Below are positions 1-7,588 of a stretch of 46,668 nucleotides of DNA, piece by piece. Made by a program: the position numbers and the translations under genes. The stretch covers positions 1 through 46,668 of the forward strand of contig JAIQGC010000028.1 of assembly GCA_020072805.1 (NCBI GenBank), read 5' to 3'. This DNA comes from Terriglobia bacterium. Lineage in GTDB: Bacteria; Acidobacteriota; Terriglobia; Acidiferrales; UBA7541. Under the pieces are notes generated by a model. The model saw only the letters and a program-made list of their open reading frames with translations, searched no databases and was not told the origin of the DNA. Positions within the stretch are counted from its first letter, which is position 1, and every line of letters begins with the position of its first letter.

Positions 1-1308
1 TACCAGTACCAGCACGAGGACGGCGGCTGGGGTTGGTGGGAAACCGACCAGACGCATCCCTTCATGACCGCCTACGTCGTCAGCGGCCTCGGCCAGGCCC
101 GCGCCGCCGGCTATGACGTGGACGCCGAAGCGCTCACCAAAGCGCAGAACTTTCTCACTGCCGCCCTCGACAAACACGCCAACATGCGTCCCGACCTGCA
201 ATCCTACGTTCTCTATGCGCTGGCGCTCAACAAAGCCTCCAAGCCCGAATACCTCCAGTCCACCTGGGACAAGCGCAACGACATGTCCACGCAAGGTCTG
301 GCCATGCTCGGCCTGGCGCTGATCGCTGAAAAAGACCAGGCCCGCGCCAGAGAGATCGCCGAAAAACTCGAAGCCTCCGCCAAGTCCGACGACCGCGAAG
401 CCTGGTGGCCCGCCGCGTACGACTACTTCATGGAATTCGAAATCGACGACGCCGCGGAAACCACCGCCTTCGCCGTCCGCCTTCTCAGTCTCGCGCAACC
501 GCAAAGTCCGCTGCTTCCCAAGGCGGCCTTCTGGCTGGTCAATCACCGCAACGGCGGCTACTTCTGGGACAGCACCAAGCAGACCGCCATGGTCGTCTTC
601 GGCCTAACCGAATACGTCAAGGCCAGCCACGAACTCGACGCCAATTTCAAAGCCGAGGTCTTCGTCAACGGCAAGCAGGTTCTTTCGAAACAGTTCACCG
701 CTGCGGACAGCTTCAACCCCGTCCAGCCTTCCATGCATCTCACCGCCGCGCAGTTGCAAACCGGGCGCAATGAAATCCGCATCCACAAATCCGGCCCCGG
801 CAGGCTCTATTGGTCCGCCAGCGGCTCCTACTTTTCGAACGACAAGCGCCTCATCCAAACCAACAAGTTTTCCCTGAACATCACCCGCGATTATTTCCGC
901 CTGCGGCAGGAGAAAAAAGACGAGAAGATCGTCTACGCGCTCGATCCTCTCAGCGGCACGGTGCAAACCGGCGACGTCATCGCCGTGCGCCTCACCATCG
1001 GCGGCGGCGAATGGCGCTACCTGCTCATCGAGGACCCCATTCCCGCCGGCGCGGAATTCGTCCAGCACGACAGTCTCTACGAACTGAAGGAGCGGCCCTC
1101 CTGGTGGGAATCCTACTGGACCCGCCGCGAGTTTCATGACAATCGCGCGGCATTTTTTCAAACTTACTTCAGCAAGAAACAACAGTACGTCTATCTGCTG
1201 AAAATCGTGAATCCGGGCAAGTTTCAGATCAGCCCGGCCATGGTTCAGCCCATGTATCAGCCCGCGATGCTGGCCACGACCGACGCTGCCAGCCTGGAGG
1301 TGAAGTGA
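1..1308 (+). CDS. Alpha-2-macroglobulin family protein, C-terminal part (5' truncated)
   Basis: The reading frame is open from the first base, so the gene begins upstream of the window and only its last 435 residues are seen. The opening residues (YQHEDGGWGWWETDQTHPFM) are the helical toroid of the thioester domain (TED), and a YFWDSTKQTAMVVFGL turn about 185 residues on is another alpha/alpha-toroid repeat. The rest is the beta-rich receptor-binding-like end typical of bacterial alpha-2-macroglobulins. Family members are very large envelope proteins thought to trap proteases in the periplasm; that role is family knowledge, not seen here. The thioester CXEQ site would lie upstream and cannot be checked. 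The stop overlaps the start of the following membrane gene (TGATG), so the two are probably co-translated. Confidence 0.9.
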   Translation, partial: YQYQHEDGGWGWWETDQTHPFMTAYVVSGLGQARAAGYDVDAEALTKAQNFLTAALDKHANMRPDLQSYVLYALALNKASKPEYLQSTWDKRNDMSTQGLAMLGLALIAEKDQARAREIAEKLEASAKSDDREAWWPAAYDYFMEFEIDDAAETTAFAVRLLSLAQPQSPLLPKAAFWLVNHRNGGYFWDSTKQTAMVVFGLTEYVKASHELDANFKAEVFVNGKQVLSKQFTAADSFNPVQPSMHLTAAQLQTGRNEIRIHKSGPGRLYWSASGSYFSNDKRLIQTNKFSLNITRDYFRLRQEKKDEKIVYALDPLSGTVQTGDVIAVRLTIGGGEWRYLLIEDPIPAGAEFVQHDSLYELKERPSWWESYWTRREFHDNRAAFFQTYFSKKQQYVYLLKIVNPGKFQISPAMVQPMYQPAMLATTDAASLEVK

Positions 1309-2120
1309 TGTCGCGCTTCGACGCTATTAAGGATGCCGCCGCGGCGCTTCGCGCTCCGCGTCTCTGGCTCCTGCATTTCTTCGGCAATGCCGCGCTCTTT
1401 TTCCTATTCTACGAATGGCTGCGCATCCCCGAGGCCAAACTCTGGCAGCTCGCTCTCAATATCGTTCTTGGCGCGGCTCTCGTCTTTGCCGCTCTTCTCC
1501 TCCATTGCGGCACGTTAGCCTGGTTCCGCGACGCTTCCCGCTCGGAGACTTTTCCTATGGCGGATTCATTCCGTCGCGCCGTGCGGCGTCTTCCCGCCTT
1601 CCTTCTTTTTCTGTTTCTCGCCTGGATCCTCTGGGTCATCGTATATGTCCTCAGCATCTCCGGCGAAGCCTGGTCTCTTTTCCTGCGCTCGATGATGCCC
1701 GCCTTTCTCCGCAGGCACATCTCGGTCGCTTTGCTGACCCACCTCAGCGCCGCCTTCTTTTTTGCGCTTCGGTGGATTCTTGTGCCGGGACTCCTTCTGC
1801 CCCTCGGCGTGCTGGCCGCGGACACCGGTTTTTCCGCCTTCGCCCGCCGCCAGTGGAAGACCTGGCGCTCTTCACTGGCCTGCCGCCACTATTCGGCCGT
1901 GGTGGCTCTCGCTGCCCTTCTGATCTTTTACGCGGCGATCCCGCTGGCTGGCTGGACGCCCCGTTCGGAGCATCCGACCTTTGCCGGCGAAACCGCCAGC
2001 TTGCTCATTCGCCTTCCGCTGGCTTACTCCCTCGGACTGGCTTCATGGCTGCTGCTCTGCGCGATGGCCGCCGGGCGGTTCGCCGCCATCGAGCGCGCCG
2101 CCGGGAATCCCGCTGCTTAG
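1308..2120 (+). CDS. Polytopic membrane protein of unknown function, coupled to the alpha-2-macroglobulin gene
   Basis: I do not recognise this 270-residue protein. It has about six hydrophobic segments (near residues 20-40, 48-72, 97-120, 145-172, 200-222 and 230-252) separated by Arg-rich loops, so it is an inner-membrane protein. The ATG at 1308 is preferred because it overlaps the upstream stop as TGATG and has GGAGG 7 bases upstream. A GTG at 1305 is also possible. Its coupling to the alpha-2-macroglobulin gene suggests an accessory role for that protein, but nothing in the sequence shows what it does. The last 78 bases overlap the 3' end of the convergent SpoIID-like gene, so both C-termini use the same DNA. 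Confidence 0.75.
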   Translation: MSRFDAIKDAAAALRAPRLWLLHFFGNAALFFLFYEWLRIPEAKLWQLALNIVLGAALVFAALLLHCGTLAWFRDASRSETFPMADSFRRAVRRLPAFLLFLFLAWILWVIVYVLSISGEAWSLFLRSMMPAFLRRHISVALLTHLSAAFFFALRWILVPGLLLPLGVLAADTGFSAFARRQWKTWRSSLACRHYSAVVALAALLIFYAAIPLAGWTPRSEHPTFAGETASLLIRLPLAYSLGLASWLLLCAMAAGRFAAIERAAGNPAA

Positions 2121-3794
2121 CCAATCCAGAACGGCCGCGCGCCCGAATTTCAGAAACAATTGCGCGACGCGCATCCGTGCCGCGCGATAGGTCTGCTGCA
2201 TCTGCTCGCGGCTGGCGGGATTTTCCAGAATTTTTTCCATTCGGCGATCGCTCATCGCCGCCTCATCTTTGTCTTTTTCTTCCGGCGCGGAGAGATAGAG
2301 AACCAGTCCTTCGCGAAACCAGAGCGGCAACTCGGCCTGTCCCCGCGATTCGACCAGAACGTGAAACAGCTCATGACGCAGCGTGGATTCCAGCACTCTT
2401 TTTTGTTTCAGCACCGCCAGCGGTTGCAGGCGGATGGTATTTCCTCGCGTCGTCGCCGCCACCCAGCCAGCCTGCCCGGTCGTGTCGCGATAGCTTTTCA
2501 GCGTTGAAAACACTTTCAGACGCACGCGGAATCCGATCTTCCAGCCTGCCGCCGCTTCGTTTTCCTTTAGAATTTTTTCCGCCAGGTCCAGCAGGGCCGT
2601 ATCTTCCTCGGGCTGCGTGCTGAGCAGTTCGAAACGTTCGCTTTCGCGTCTCTTCCACGCCTCTTCGTCCGCGCCCTTCACGGTTGTGCCCGGATAATAA
2701 AAGTTTAAAATCTCCTGGTAAGTTCTTCCTTCCCGGCCCATCTCTTCGGCTCCGGCCTGGCAGAGGCCCACGCCGTGGCCCGCGCCGTGGCCGGAAAAAA
2801 TAATTTTCCCGCCGTCGCCGCGGACTTCATACAAATCGCTGCGCAGCTTTTCCCATCCCAGCGCCCGGCCCACCGCGAAGCGCAGCGAAGACGCCGCGAC
2901 GGTCAGCACCGGCAATGCTCCTCCGCCGAGCCGCACGAGCCGCACCCGCCCGCTCCCCGTTCGCGCCGCGACTTCCAGCTTCGTCCAACCCGCCGGCGGC
3001 GTAATCCCGGCCGCCCGCAGCGCCGCATCCAGGTCCGCCACGGCCAGCGCCGATTCCCAGCGCAGCGGCGCACCCGCCACGCAATAGCGGTCGGCATGCG
3101 CGCGCAGATACGCCTCACGCACGCCCGACCACGCTTCGCTCCCCGCCGCAATCATCCCGCCGCAATTCTGGTGGTAATGCGCCGCCGCGGGGCCCCCGTT
3201 AAACCACAGCTCTTCCCCCTGGGTGGCCGCAGCCGCCACGCGAAATCTTTCCCTGGCGCCATTCCACCGCGGGAACTGGCAGTGCGTCGTGTCGCAGAAA
3301 TCGTATCCTTCATCGCCGTGCCTACCGCGAAAACGTGTGGCGTACGTTCGCACCGTCACCGCCATGGCCTTCAGCGCCTCTGCATTTCGAAACTCCCCCG
3401 TCTCTCCCGCCAGCACCGCCGCCGTGTACTCCTCCAGAGGCACTTGCGCCGTCAGCAGCAGCCGTCCTTCCCGCGCCGTCACCCGCAACGCAAAATCTTC
3501 CTCGATGTACGGCATCCCCGCCGCTTCCAACCGGTATTTTCCCTGGATAAAAATCTCCGCGCTCGTCCCGGCATCCTTCACCATCACTTCGCCGCCCGCA
3601 CCCTGCAACAGCAGCCGCTTCGCCGTGTTCTCCGGACACTGGGCGCACGTCTTCCAGCGCAGTTCCCCCGCTGCCACGGAAATCACCGCCTCGGCCGGCG
3701 GATGCGTAGCATAAAAGCGCACCCGCACCTCCTCCGCCCGCCCCGCGCCTGGAAACGCTGCCGCCAGCAAAAGCAACAGCCACGCAGCCTTCAC
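2043..3794 (-). CDS. Secreted SpoIID/LytB-domain protein fused to a peptidase-MA-like metallopeptidase domain
   Basis: 583 residues with a signal peptide (about 1-20). Residues about 95-375 match the SpoIID/LytB domain, a lytic transglycosylase or amidase-enhancer module acting on peptidoglycan. The likely catalytic glutamate lies in VPLEEYTAAVLAGE (about 119-132), the HYHQNCGG motif is at about 206-213, and the signature GHGAGHGVGLCQAGA is at 335-349. A second domain follows (about 385-505) with an HELFH zinc motif at 474-478 and a downstream WFREGL glutamate at about 495, as in the gluzincin-like peptidase MA family. The GTG start has GGAGGAG 6 bases upstream and overlaps the stop of the upstream transpeptidase gene by four bases (GTGA), so the two are co-translated. 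Both probably remodel the cell wall. The SpoIID assignment is strong; activity of the metallopeptidase part is inferred. Confidence 0.88.
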   Translation of the reverse strand: MKAAWLLLLLAAAFPGAGRAEEVRVRFYATHPPAEAVISVAAGELRWKTCAQCPENTAKRLLLQGAGGEVMVKDAGTSAEIFIQGKYRLEAAGMPYIEEDFALRVTAREGRLLLTAQVPLEEYTAAVLAGETGEFRNAEALKAMAVTVRTYATRFRGRHGDEGYDFCDTTHCQFPRWNGARERFRVAAAATQGEELWFNGGPAAAHYHQNCGGMIAAGSEAWSGVREAYLRAHADRYCVAGAPLRWESALAVADLDAALRAAGITPPAGWTKLEVAARTGSGRVRLVRLGGGALPVLTVAASSLRFAVGRALGWEKLRSDLYEVRGDGGKIIFSGHGAGHGVGLCQAGAEEMGREGRTYQEILNFYYPGTTVKGADEEAWKRRESERFELLSTQPEEDTALLDLAEKILKENEAAAGWKIGFRVRLKVFSTLKSYRDTTGQAGWVAATTRGNTIRLQPLAVLKQKRVLESTLRHELFHVLVESRGQAELPLWFREGLVLYLSAPEEKDKDEAAMSDRRMEKILENPASREQMQQTYRAARMRVAQLFLKFGRAAVLDWLSSGIPGGALDGGEPPGGHRAEQQP

Positions 3795-4732
3795 CGCTTA
3801 CTCCTCCGCGCCGAATACGTTTCCAGCACAGGCTGCGCCACCGCCGCCGCGTCCATCCCCCGTCCCTGCTCCAAATAAACCACCACGGCGATCTCAGGAA
3901 AATCCGCCGGCGCATATCCCGCGAAAAATCCGTGCGTCCAGCGCGTATTCCGCGCCGGCGAAGTTCCCGTCTTCCCCGCCACCTTCATTCCGTTTACGGC
4001 TGCGCTGTGGGCCATGCCATATTCCACCGATTTCTCGAGTCCGGCGAACACTGCCGCATCGCGGGCCTCCGCGCCTTTCCTCTTGCGCAGCGCCAGCCTG
4101 CGGTAGGCTTCCAGCAGCTCCAGCGGCGTCACCTCCACGCCGGAATAGCCCAGTGCCTCGAGTTGCACTTCCTCCTGGCTGGCGGGCACCGCGATGCGCC
4201 CTTCGGCCTCGCCCCCGGCCATCCCGCTCCGCGTATCCAGCCCCGCGCGCCGCAGCGCCTCCGCGAGTTCTCTCCCGGTCAGCCGCGCCGCTACCTCGGC
4301 GAAATAGGAATTGCAGGAATAGGCCAGCGCCTCCGCGGCATTCAATTCGGCCACTTCCTCCGGATGCGTGCAGTCCAGATTCGCGCTTCCGATGCGCAGC
4401 GGCTTGCGGCAAATCCGCGCCTCCGCAACGTCCACTTTGCCCGCATCGAGCAGAGCCATCAGCACAAAGGGCTTCAGCGTGGACCCCGGCGAAGTCACTC
4501 TTCTCCGCGCCGTCTCCATCCCCCGCGCCGCCACAATTTTTCCCGACGCCACATCCACCACCACCACCGTCCCCCGCCGCCCCGCCAGGCTGCGCTCCGC
4601 CGCCCGCTGCAGCGGCTGATTCCGCTGCCCGCCCTGGGCATCGAGGAACAATCCCAGGCACACGATGGCCGCCGCAATCGCCGCCATCCGCGCAGCCAGT
4701 CCCGCGTACCGGTTTCTTCGCATGAGCCTCAT
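3791..4732 (-). CDS. Small membrane-anchored penicillin-binding transpeptidase-domain protein
   Basis: 313 residues from the chosen start. One N-terminal membrane segment (about 15-32) is followed by a transpeptidase/beta-lactamase-fold domain with the three diagnostic motifs in order: STLK (SxxK, catalytic Ser84), SCN at 138-140 and KTGTS at 253-257. It lacks the dimerisation and glycosyltransferase domains of ordinary PBPs, so it is a minimal transpeptidase. The sequence HGFFAGYAP after KTGTS fits the class B PBP/MrdA core. An ATG at 4723 (three residues shorter) is possible; AGGAG lies 17 bases before 4732, so the start is not well fixed. It follows the knuckle protein by 25 bases and overlaps the SpoIID gene by four, suggesting a wall-remodelling operon. 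Confidence 0.85.
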   Translation of the reverse strand: MRLMRRNRYAGLAARMAAIAAAIVCLGLFLDAQGGQRNQPLQRAAERSLAGRRGTVVVVDVASGKIVAARGMETARRRVTSPGSTLKPFVLMALLDAGKVDVAEARICRKPLRIGSANLDCTHPEEVAELNAAEALAYSCNSYFAEVAARLTGRELAEALRRAGLDTRSGMAGGEAEGRIAVPASQEEVQLEALGYSGVEVTPLELLEAYRRLALRKRKGAEARDAAVFAGLEKSVEYGMAHSAAVNGMKVAGKTGTSPARNTRWTHGFFAGYAPADFPEIAVVVYLEQGRGMDAAAVAQPVLETYSARRSKR

Positions 4733-4757
4733 TGTAATCAGGATTTTCGCTCCTGTC

Positions 4758-5255
4758 TCATCGCGTTCCTCGATTTGCCGCGCTCGATTTCTTTTCCGTT
4801 TCTCCTGGTGCGCCGGACTCCAGCCCGGCATCTTGTTCTTGCCTCTGGTTTTCAAGCGGATCGCGCGGTGGGCGGGGAATATCCCAGATGATGGTGGGCG
4901 CGCCGGAAGCGGCGTCCGGGTCCAGCTCCTGCTCGATGGCCGGAAGGGTGCGGAGGAGGAGGTTGCTGATATAGGCGAGGACGGCGGCGCGGCGGGGGGA
5001 GATACGATTGTCGGCCAGGTTGCGGTAGAGGTGGCTGAGGGATTTGTGTATGCCGGCGGCGGTCTGAAAGCCGTCGGACTGGCGGGTGAGGGCTGCGGCA
5101 AGGCGGGCGTCGTCCTCGGCCTGCTTGCGGCGGAAGGCGTGGCGGAGGCAAAAATTAGAGTCCGGATCGGCGATGGGGAGGCGACAGCGGCGGCCGGTGG
5201 GAAAGCGGTGGTGACAGTGGGGCGCAGAGCTGAGATTAGAAGGATTCGAGGTCAT
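4758..5255 (-). CDS. Hypothetical Cys/His-knuckle protein (C-H-C-C-H pattern)
   Basis: 165 residues from the ATG at 5255, which has AAAGG about 7 bases upstream; a start 21 codons earlier is possible but adds unconvincing sequence. The N-terminus holds a metal-knuckle-like cluster (CHHRFPTGRRC, then CLRHAF about 11 residues later). Small proteins with a comparable Cys-rich N-terminus followed by a helical body recur in Acidobacteriota genomes and have no known function; that comparison is from memory. The middle (about 50-105) is predicted helical (AAGIHKSLSHLYRNLADNRI), and the end is acidic and Pro/Glu rich. It lies upstream of the transpeptidase and SpoIID genes on the same strand, so it may be the first gene of that operon. 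Confidence 0.65.
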   Translation of the reverse strand: MTSNPSNLSSAPHCHHRFPTGRRCRLPIADPDSNFCLRHAFRRKQAEDDARLAAALTRQSDGFQTAAGIHKSLSHLYRNLADNRISPRRAAVLAYISNLLLRTLPAIEQELDPDAASGAPTIIWDIPRPPRDPLENQRQEQDAGLESGAPGETEKKSSAANRGTR

Positions 5256-5305
5256 GGGAGTGCCTTTTTGGGAAAAGTTTGGGTACACCCCGGCTGTTTT
5301 CGTAA

Positions 5306-5362
5306 GAGTGGCAAACAAAGGGGGTTACGGGGGTAGAAGTTTGTATGAGTGGCAAATAAAGG
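5306..5362. repeat. Two 16-base direct repeats (GAGTGGCAAAYAAAGG)
   Basis: Copies at 5306-5321 and 5347-5362 differ at one base and start 41 bases apart, close to four helical turns. They lie 50-110 bases upstream of the knuckle-protein start and could be a tandem regulator site for that operon. Binding is inference. Confidence 0.55.
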
Positions 5363-5373
5363 ACTTAGAAGAA

Positions 5374-5400
5374 GTAAGGAGGTAGAGAGGTAAGGAGGTA
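5374..5400. repeat. 11-base exact direct repeat (GTAAGGAGGTA)
   Basis: Copies at 5374-5384 and 5390-5400, 16 bases apart, lie in a purine-rich tract on the plus strand. The AGGAGG cores look like Shine-Dalgarno sequences, but no gene follows at the right distance, so this is more likely local slippage duplication. Confidence 0.45.
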
Positions 5401-5689
5401 ATGAGAAGAGGGGGGAATGGAGCGGCGACGTCACAAGGGAGGGTAGCATGGAAGTTTTATGATGTCAACAGTTAACTACGTGGTACTAGTTTCGAAAGCG
5501 TTTGGGGCAGTACGAGGAAGAGGCAAGGAAAGGACGAACAAAGGGCAAAGTCAAAGACCCCACCCTTGCAATAACCGCAAGGATGGACACACCCGGCGCG
5601 GTGAACGACCAATTGAGTGCCCACTTGTACGATATTAATAACTCCAATTAGTTCCATCGGTACTACTTTGTGACTAACGGCACACCAAC

Positions 5690-5707
5690 TAGTGACCAAG
5701 GTCACTA
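5690..5707. promoter_or_regulatory. Perfect palindrome, candidate operator
   Basis: TAGTGACCAAGGTCACTA reads the same on both strands apart from the AA centre, with 8-base arms. It lies about 143 bases upstream of the GTG start at 5850. The size and symmetry fit a dimeric transcription-factor site; no regulator can be assigned. Confidence 0.4.
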
Positions 5708-5849
5708 AGTACAGTTGCTGCCTGAGGTAAAATTTGCCCCCGATCAGCCCGAAAAGGAGACTGAAACCAACATAGGTCATGTTGTTAACTGGCTTTCAAA
5801 TCGGAAGTAAAACGGAGAATTGCAATAAGAATAGCGGAAGGAGTTACCA

Positions 5850-6539
5850 GTGAAAATGCGGACCAAATTCGTTCCTTGGGCTGTGGCCAGCTTCGTTATC
5901 GTTTGTGCCGCGACCCTGGCCTACGGTCAATCCTGTTTAACCATTCAGAGTGGCTTACTCAAAGACGTTAACGGCAACACCATCACCATGGGCTACGATG
6001 CCTGGGGATATAACTATCAAGCCCATGCCTTCAACGGCCTCCTCGGCAACTACACCCGGCCCACTCCGCCCCTGACAGAAGACAACTGCGCTACCGGTCC
6101 CATGGGCGCCGACGGCTGCATCAATCTGCAGATGAAGTGGAACGATGCCTGGTTGAGCAATAAAAGTTGTGATGGCGACGACAAACTGGATCGCTACTTT
6201 GGATTCACTTCGTACATCGGCTCCGGGGCCTGGCTAACCAACCACCTCAGCAGCAGCTATAGCGTCCTTGTCAACGGCATGAATAAGCAGGCGACTTGGA
6301 CGGACTTCATTAAGATTGTTGCTGTTCCGGCGGACGCCACCTGTAACACGGCCAAACCCTCGATCTACGGGGACAACTGCACGTGGGTTGGCTCGGATGG
6401 CGTTGAGATTGGTCCCTCAATCTGGGGCCAGTTTGCCGTCATCCAGGAGGTCTACAACGATCCATTCGCCGGCCTGCATGGCAACTTGTACAAGAGTCCC
6501 GCAGGACCCGGCCTGGGGATCTACGGAACCAACCCATAG
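5850..6539 (+). CDS. Secreted protein of unknown function (GYDAWGYNYQAHAFNG family)
   Basis: 229 residues. The GTG at 5850 is chosen because GGAAGGAG lies 6 bases upstream; an in-frame ATG two codons on is spaced too far. A signal peptide spans about 1-26 (ending AYGQ), so the protein is exported. The mature part has aromatic and Asn/Gly-rich blocks: GYDAWGYNYQAHAFNG, then MKWNDAWLSNKSCDGDDKLD whose DGDDKLD stretch resembles a calcium-binding loop, then FGFTSYIGSGAWLTNH and a VKIVAVP-like strand (IKIVAVPADATC). Several Cys residues could form disulfides. I recall proteins with these blocks in unrelated environmental bacteria without known function, but I cannot name a family. The gene stands alone in a lower-GC stretch, which suggests acquisition by transfer. 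Confidence 0.72.
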   Translation: MKMRTKFVPWAVASFVIVCAATLAYGQSCLTIQSGLLKDVNGNTITMGYDAWGYNYQAHAFNGLLGNYTRPTPPLTEDNCATGPMGADGCINLQMKWNDAWLSNKSCDGDDKLDRYFGFTSYIGSGAWLTNHLSSSYSVLVNGMNKQATWTDFIKIVAVPADATCNTAKPSIYGDNCTWVGSDGVEIGPSIWGQFAVIQEVYNDPFAGLHGNLYKSPAGPGLGIYGTNP

Positions 6540-6570
6540 TGGCGTAGTGTTTCGTTCACAGTCATCCCGA

Positions 6571-6606
6571 TCAGCGGGGCGGGGGCTCGGCGCTTCCGCC
6601 CGCTGA
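6571..6606 (+). terminator. Stem-loop after the secreted-protein gene
   Basis: TCAGCGGGGCGG pairs with CCGCCCGCTGA (one bulged G) around a 13-base loop, 31 bases after the stop at 6539. There is no clear T-run, so it may be a transcript-end or RNA-stabilising hairpin and not a classic intrinsic terminator. Confidence 0.45.
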
Positions 6607-6709
6607 CCGTAATCCCTGTGGGCTTCCTCACGGGGGTATTGCGCTTGCGGCGAGAATTGGCTCTCTCGTACAGTAGTCGGACCATATCACCTGCTACACT
6701 GTTTCCCGC

Positions 6710-7528
6710 ATGGCACGGCAACGGCTGGGACAGCATTTTCTGGCGGACGCGGGCTGGCGCGACAGGATCGCGCAGAGCATTGGGGCGTCGCGCTTCGCTT
6801 CCAGTTTTTCCCCTGCGCCGCCGTCGCGGACGCCGTGGATCGAGATCGGAGCGGGGCACGGGGAGATGACCGAGCACCTGCTTTCGACCGGGCTGGCGGT
6901 GACGGCGGTCGAATTGGACCCGCGGCTGGCGGCCGGCTTGCGCAAGCTGGCCGAACAGCATCCGCAGCTCACCGTGGTCGAGGGAGATATTTTAGAGGTG
7001 GATCTGGAGAAGTTGCTGGGCGGGCAGCGCATGCGGATTTACGGCAATCTTCCCTACTACATCACTTCGCCGATTCTGCACCGGCTCTTCGAGCATGCGG
7101 CGTCGATTGAAGCCATACACATTGTGATTCAGAAGGAAGTGGCGGAGCGGCTGGTGGCGCGGCCGGGGACATCGGACTATGGCTATCTGTCGGTGCTGAC
7201 GCAATATTATTCGCGGGCGGAGATTGCCTTGGAGATTCCGCGGGAGGCGTTTCAGCCGCCGCCGGAGGTGACTTCCGCGCTGGTGTCGCTGCGCTTGCCG
7301 GGAGCAGGGGCGGAGTTGCAGGTGAGCGACGAGGGGCGTTTTCTGGATTTCGTGAAAGTGTGTTTTGCGCAGAAGAGAAAGACGCTGGTGAATAATTTGC
7401 GGGCGCTGGCGGGGAGGGAGGTTGTGCGGGCAGTTTTTGACGAGATGCCGTTGCGGGCGGATGCGCGCGCGGAGCAATTGAGCGTGGGGGAGTTGGCGGA
7501 GCTATTCCGGCGGCTGGCCAAGCGGTAA
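6710..7528 (+). CDS. rsmA: 16S rRNA (adenine(1518)-N(6)/adenine(1519)-N(6))-dimethyltransferase RsmA/KsgA
   Basis: 272 residues, the normal length for the family. It dimethylates two adjacent adenines in helix 45 of 16S rRNA with S-adenosylmethionine during late 30S assembly. The N-terminal RQRLGQHFLAD is the family's typical beginning; IGAGHGEMTEHLL is the SAM-binding loop (about 44-56) and NLPYYITSPIL (about 110-120) is motif IV, which positions the target adenine. The C-terminal helical part includes CFAQKRKTLVNNL. About 20 extra residues (SRFASSFSPAPPSRTPW) sit between the first motif and the SAM loop. No strong ribosome binding site precedes the ATG, but the family alignment fixes it. 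It stands alone, followed by palindromic repeats. Confidence 0.96.
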   Translation: MARQRLGQHFLADAGWRDRIAQSIGASRFASSFSPAPPSRTPWIEIGAGHGEMTEHLLSTGLAVTAVELDPRLAAGLRKLAEQHPQLTVVEGDILEVDLEKLLGGQRMRIYGNLPYYITSPILHRLFEHAASIEAIHIVIQKEVAERLVARPGTSDYGYLSVLTQYYSRAEIALEIPREAFQPPPEVTSALVSLRLPGAGAELQVSDEGRFLDFVKVCFAQKRKTLVNNLRALAGREVVRAVFDEMPLRADARAEQLSVGELAELFRRLAKR

Positions 7529-7537
7529 AGGAAAGAT

Positions 7538-7570
7538 GCCAGGCTAAAGCCTGGCGCTACATAAGCGGGG
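7538..7570. repeat. Interspersed palindrome with CTACAnAAGC tail, copy 1
   Basis: GCCAGGCT-AA-AGCCTGGC followed by GCTACATAAGCGGGG, starting 10 bases after the rsmA stop. The same plan, a perfect palindrome with a 2-base centre and then CTACA-AAGC(GGGG), occurs at 17549 and 23241. As RNA it would form a tight hairpin. Confidence 0.7.
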
Positions 7571-7588
7571 AAAAGGCAAGAGCCGGGC

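Larger units (their letters stand above)
5256..5849. other. Lower-GC intergenic region with short repeats and a palindrome
   Basis: This 594-base stretch separates the minus-strand wall operon from the plus-strand secreted protein and should hold both promoters. It is visibly less GC-rich than the flanks (about 45 percent G+C in the line starting at 5641). It carries two copies of a 16-base repeat, an 11-base exact direct repeat and a perfect palindrome, each listed separately. A 102-codon minus-strand frame at 5472-5780 was not accepted because it has no convincing ribosome binding site or recognisable features. Confidence 0.6.

Noticed and set aside
4733-5101. N-terminal extension of the transpeptidase-domain protein
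   Set aside because: The extra residues are Pro/Ser-rich antisense-like sequence overlapping the knuckle gene, and the membrane anchor would be buried inside.
5530-5600. Possible c-di-GMP (GEMM) riboswitch: GGGCAAA, CCTTGC/GCAAGG hairpin
   Set aside because: Only scattered similarity; the conserved core order and the GNRA and second-stem elements do not line up.
5472-5780. 102-codon minus-strand frame in the lower-GC region
   Set aside because: No ribosome binding site, no domain, odd Cys/Val/Leu-rich composition, and it covers the palindromic site.
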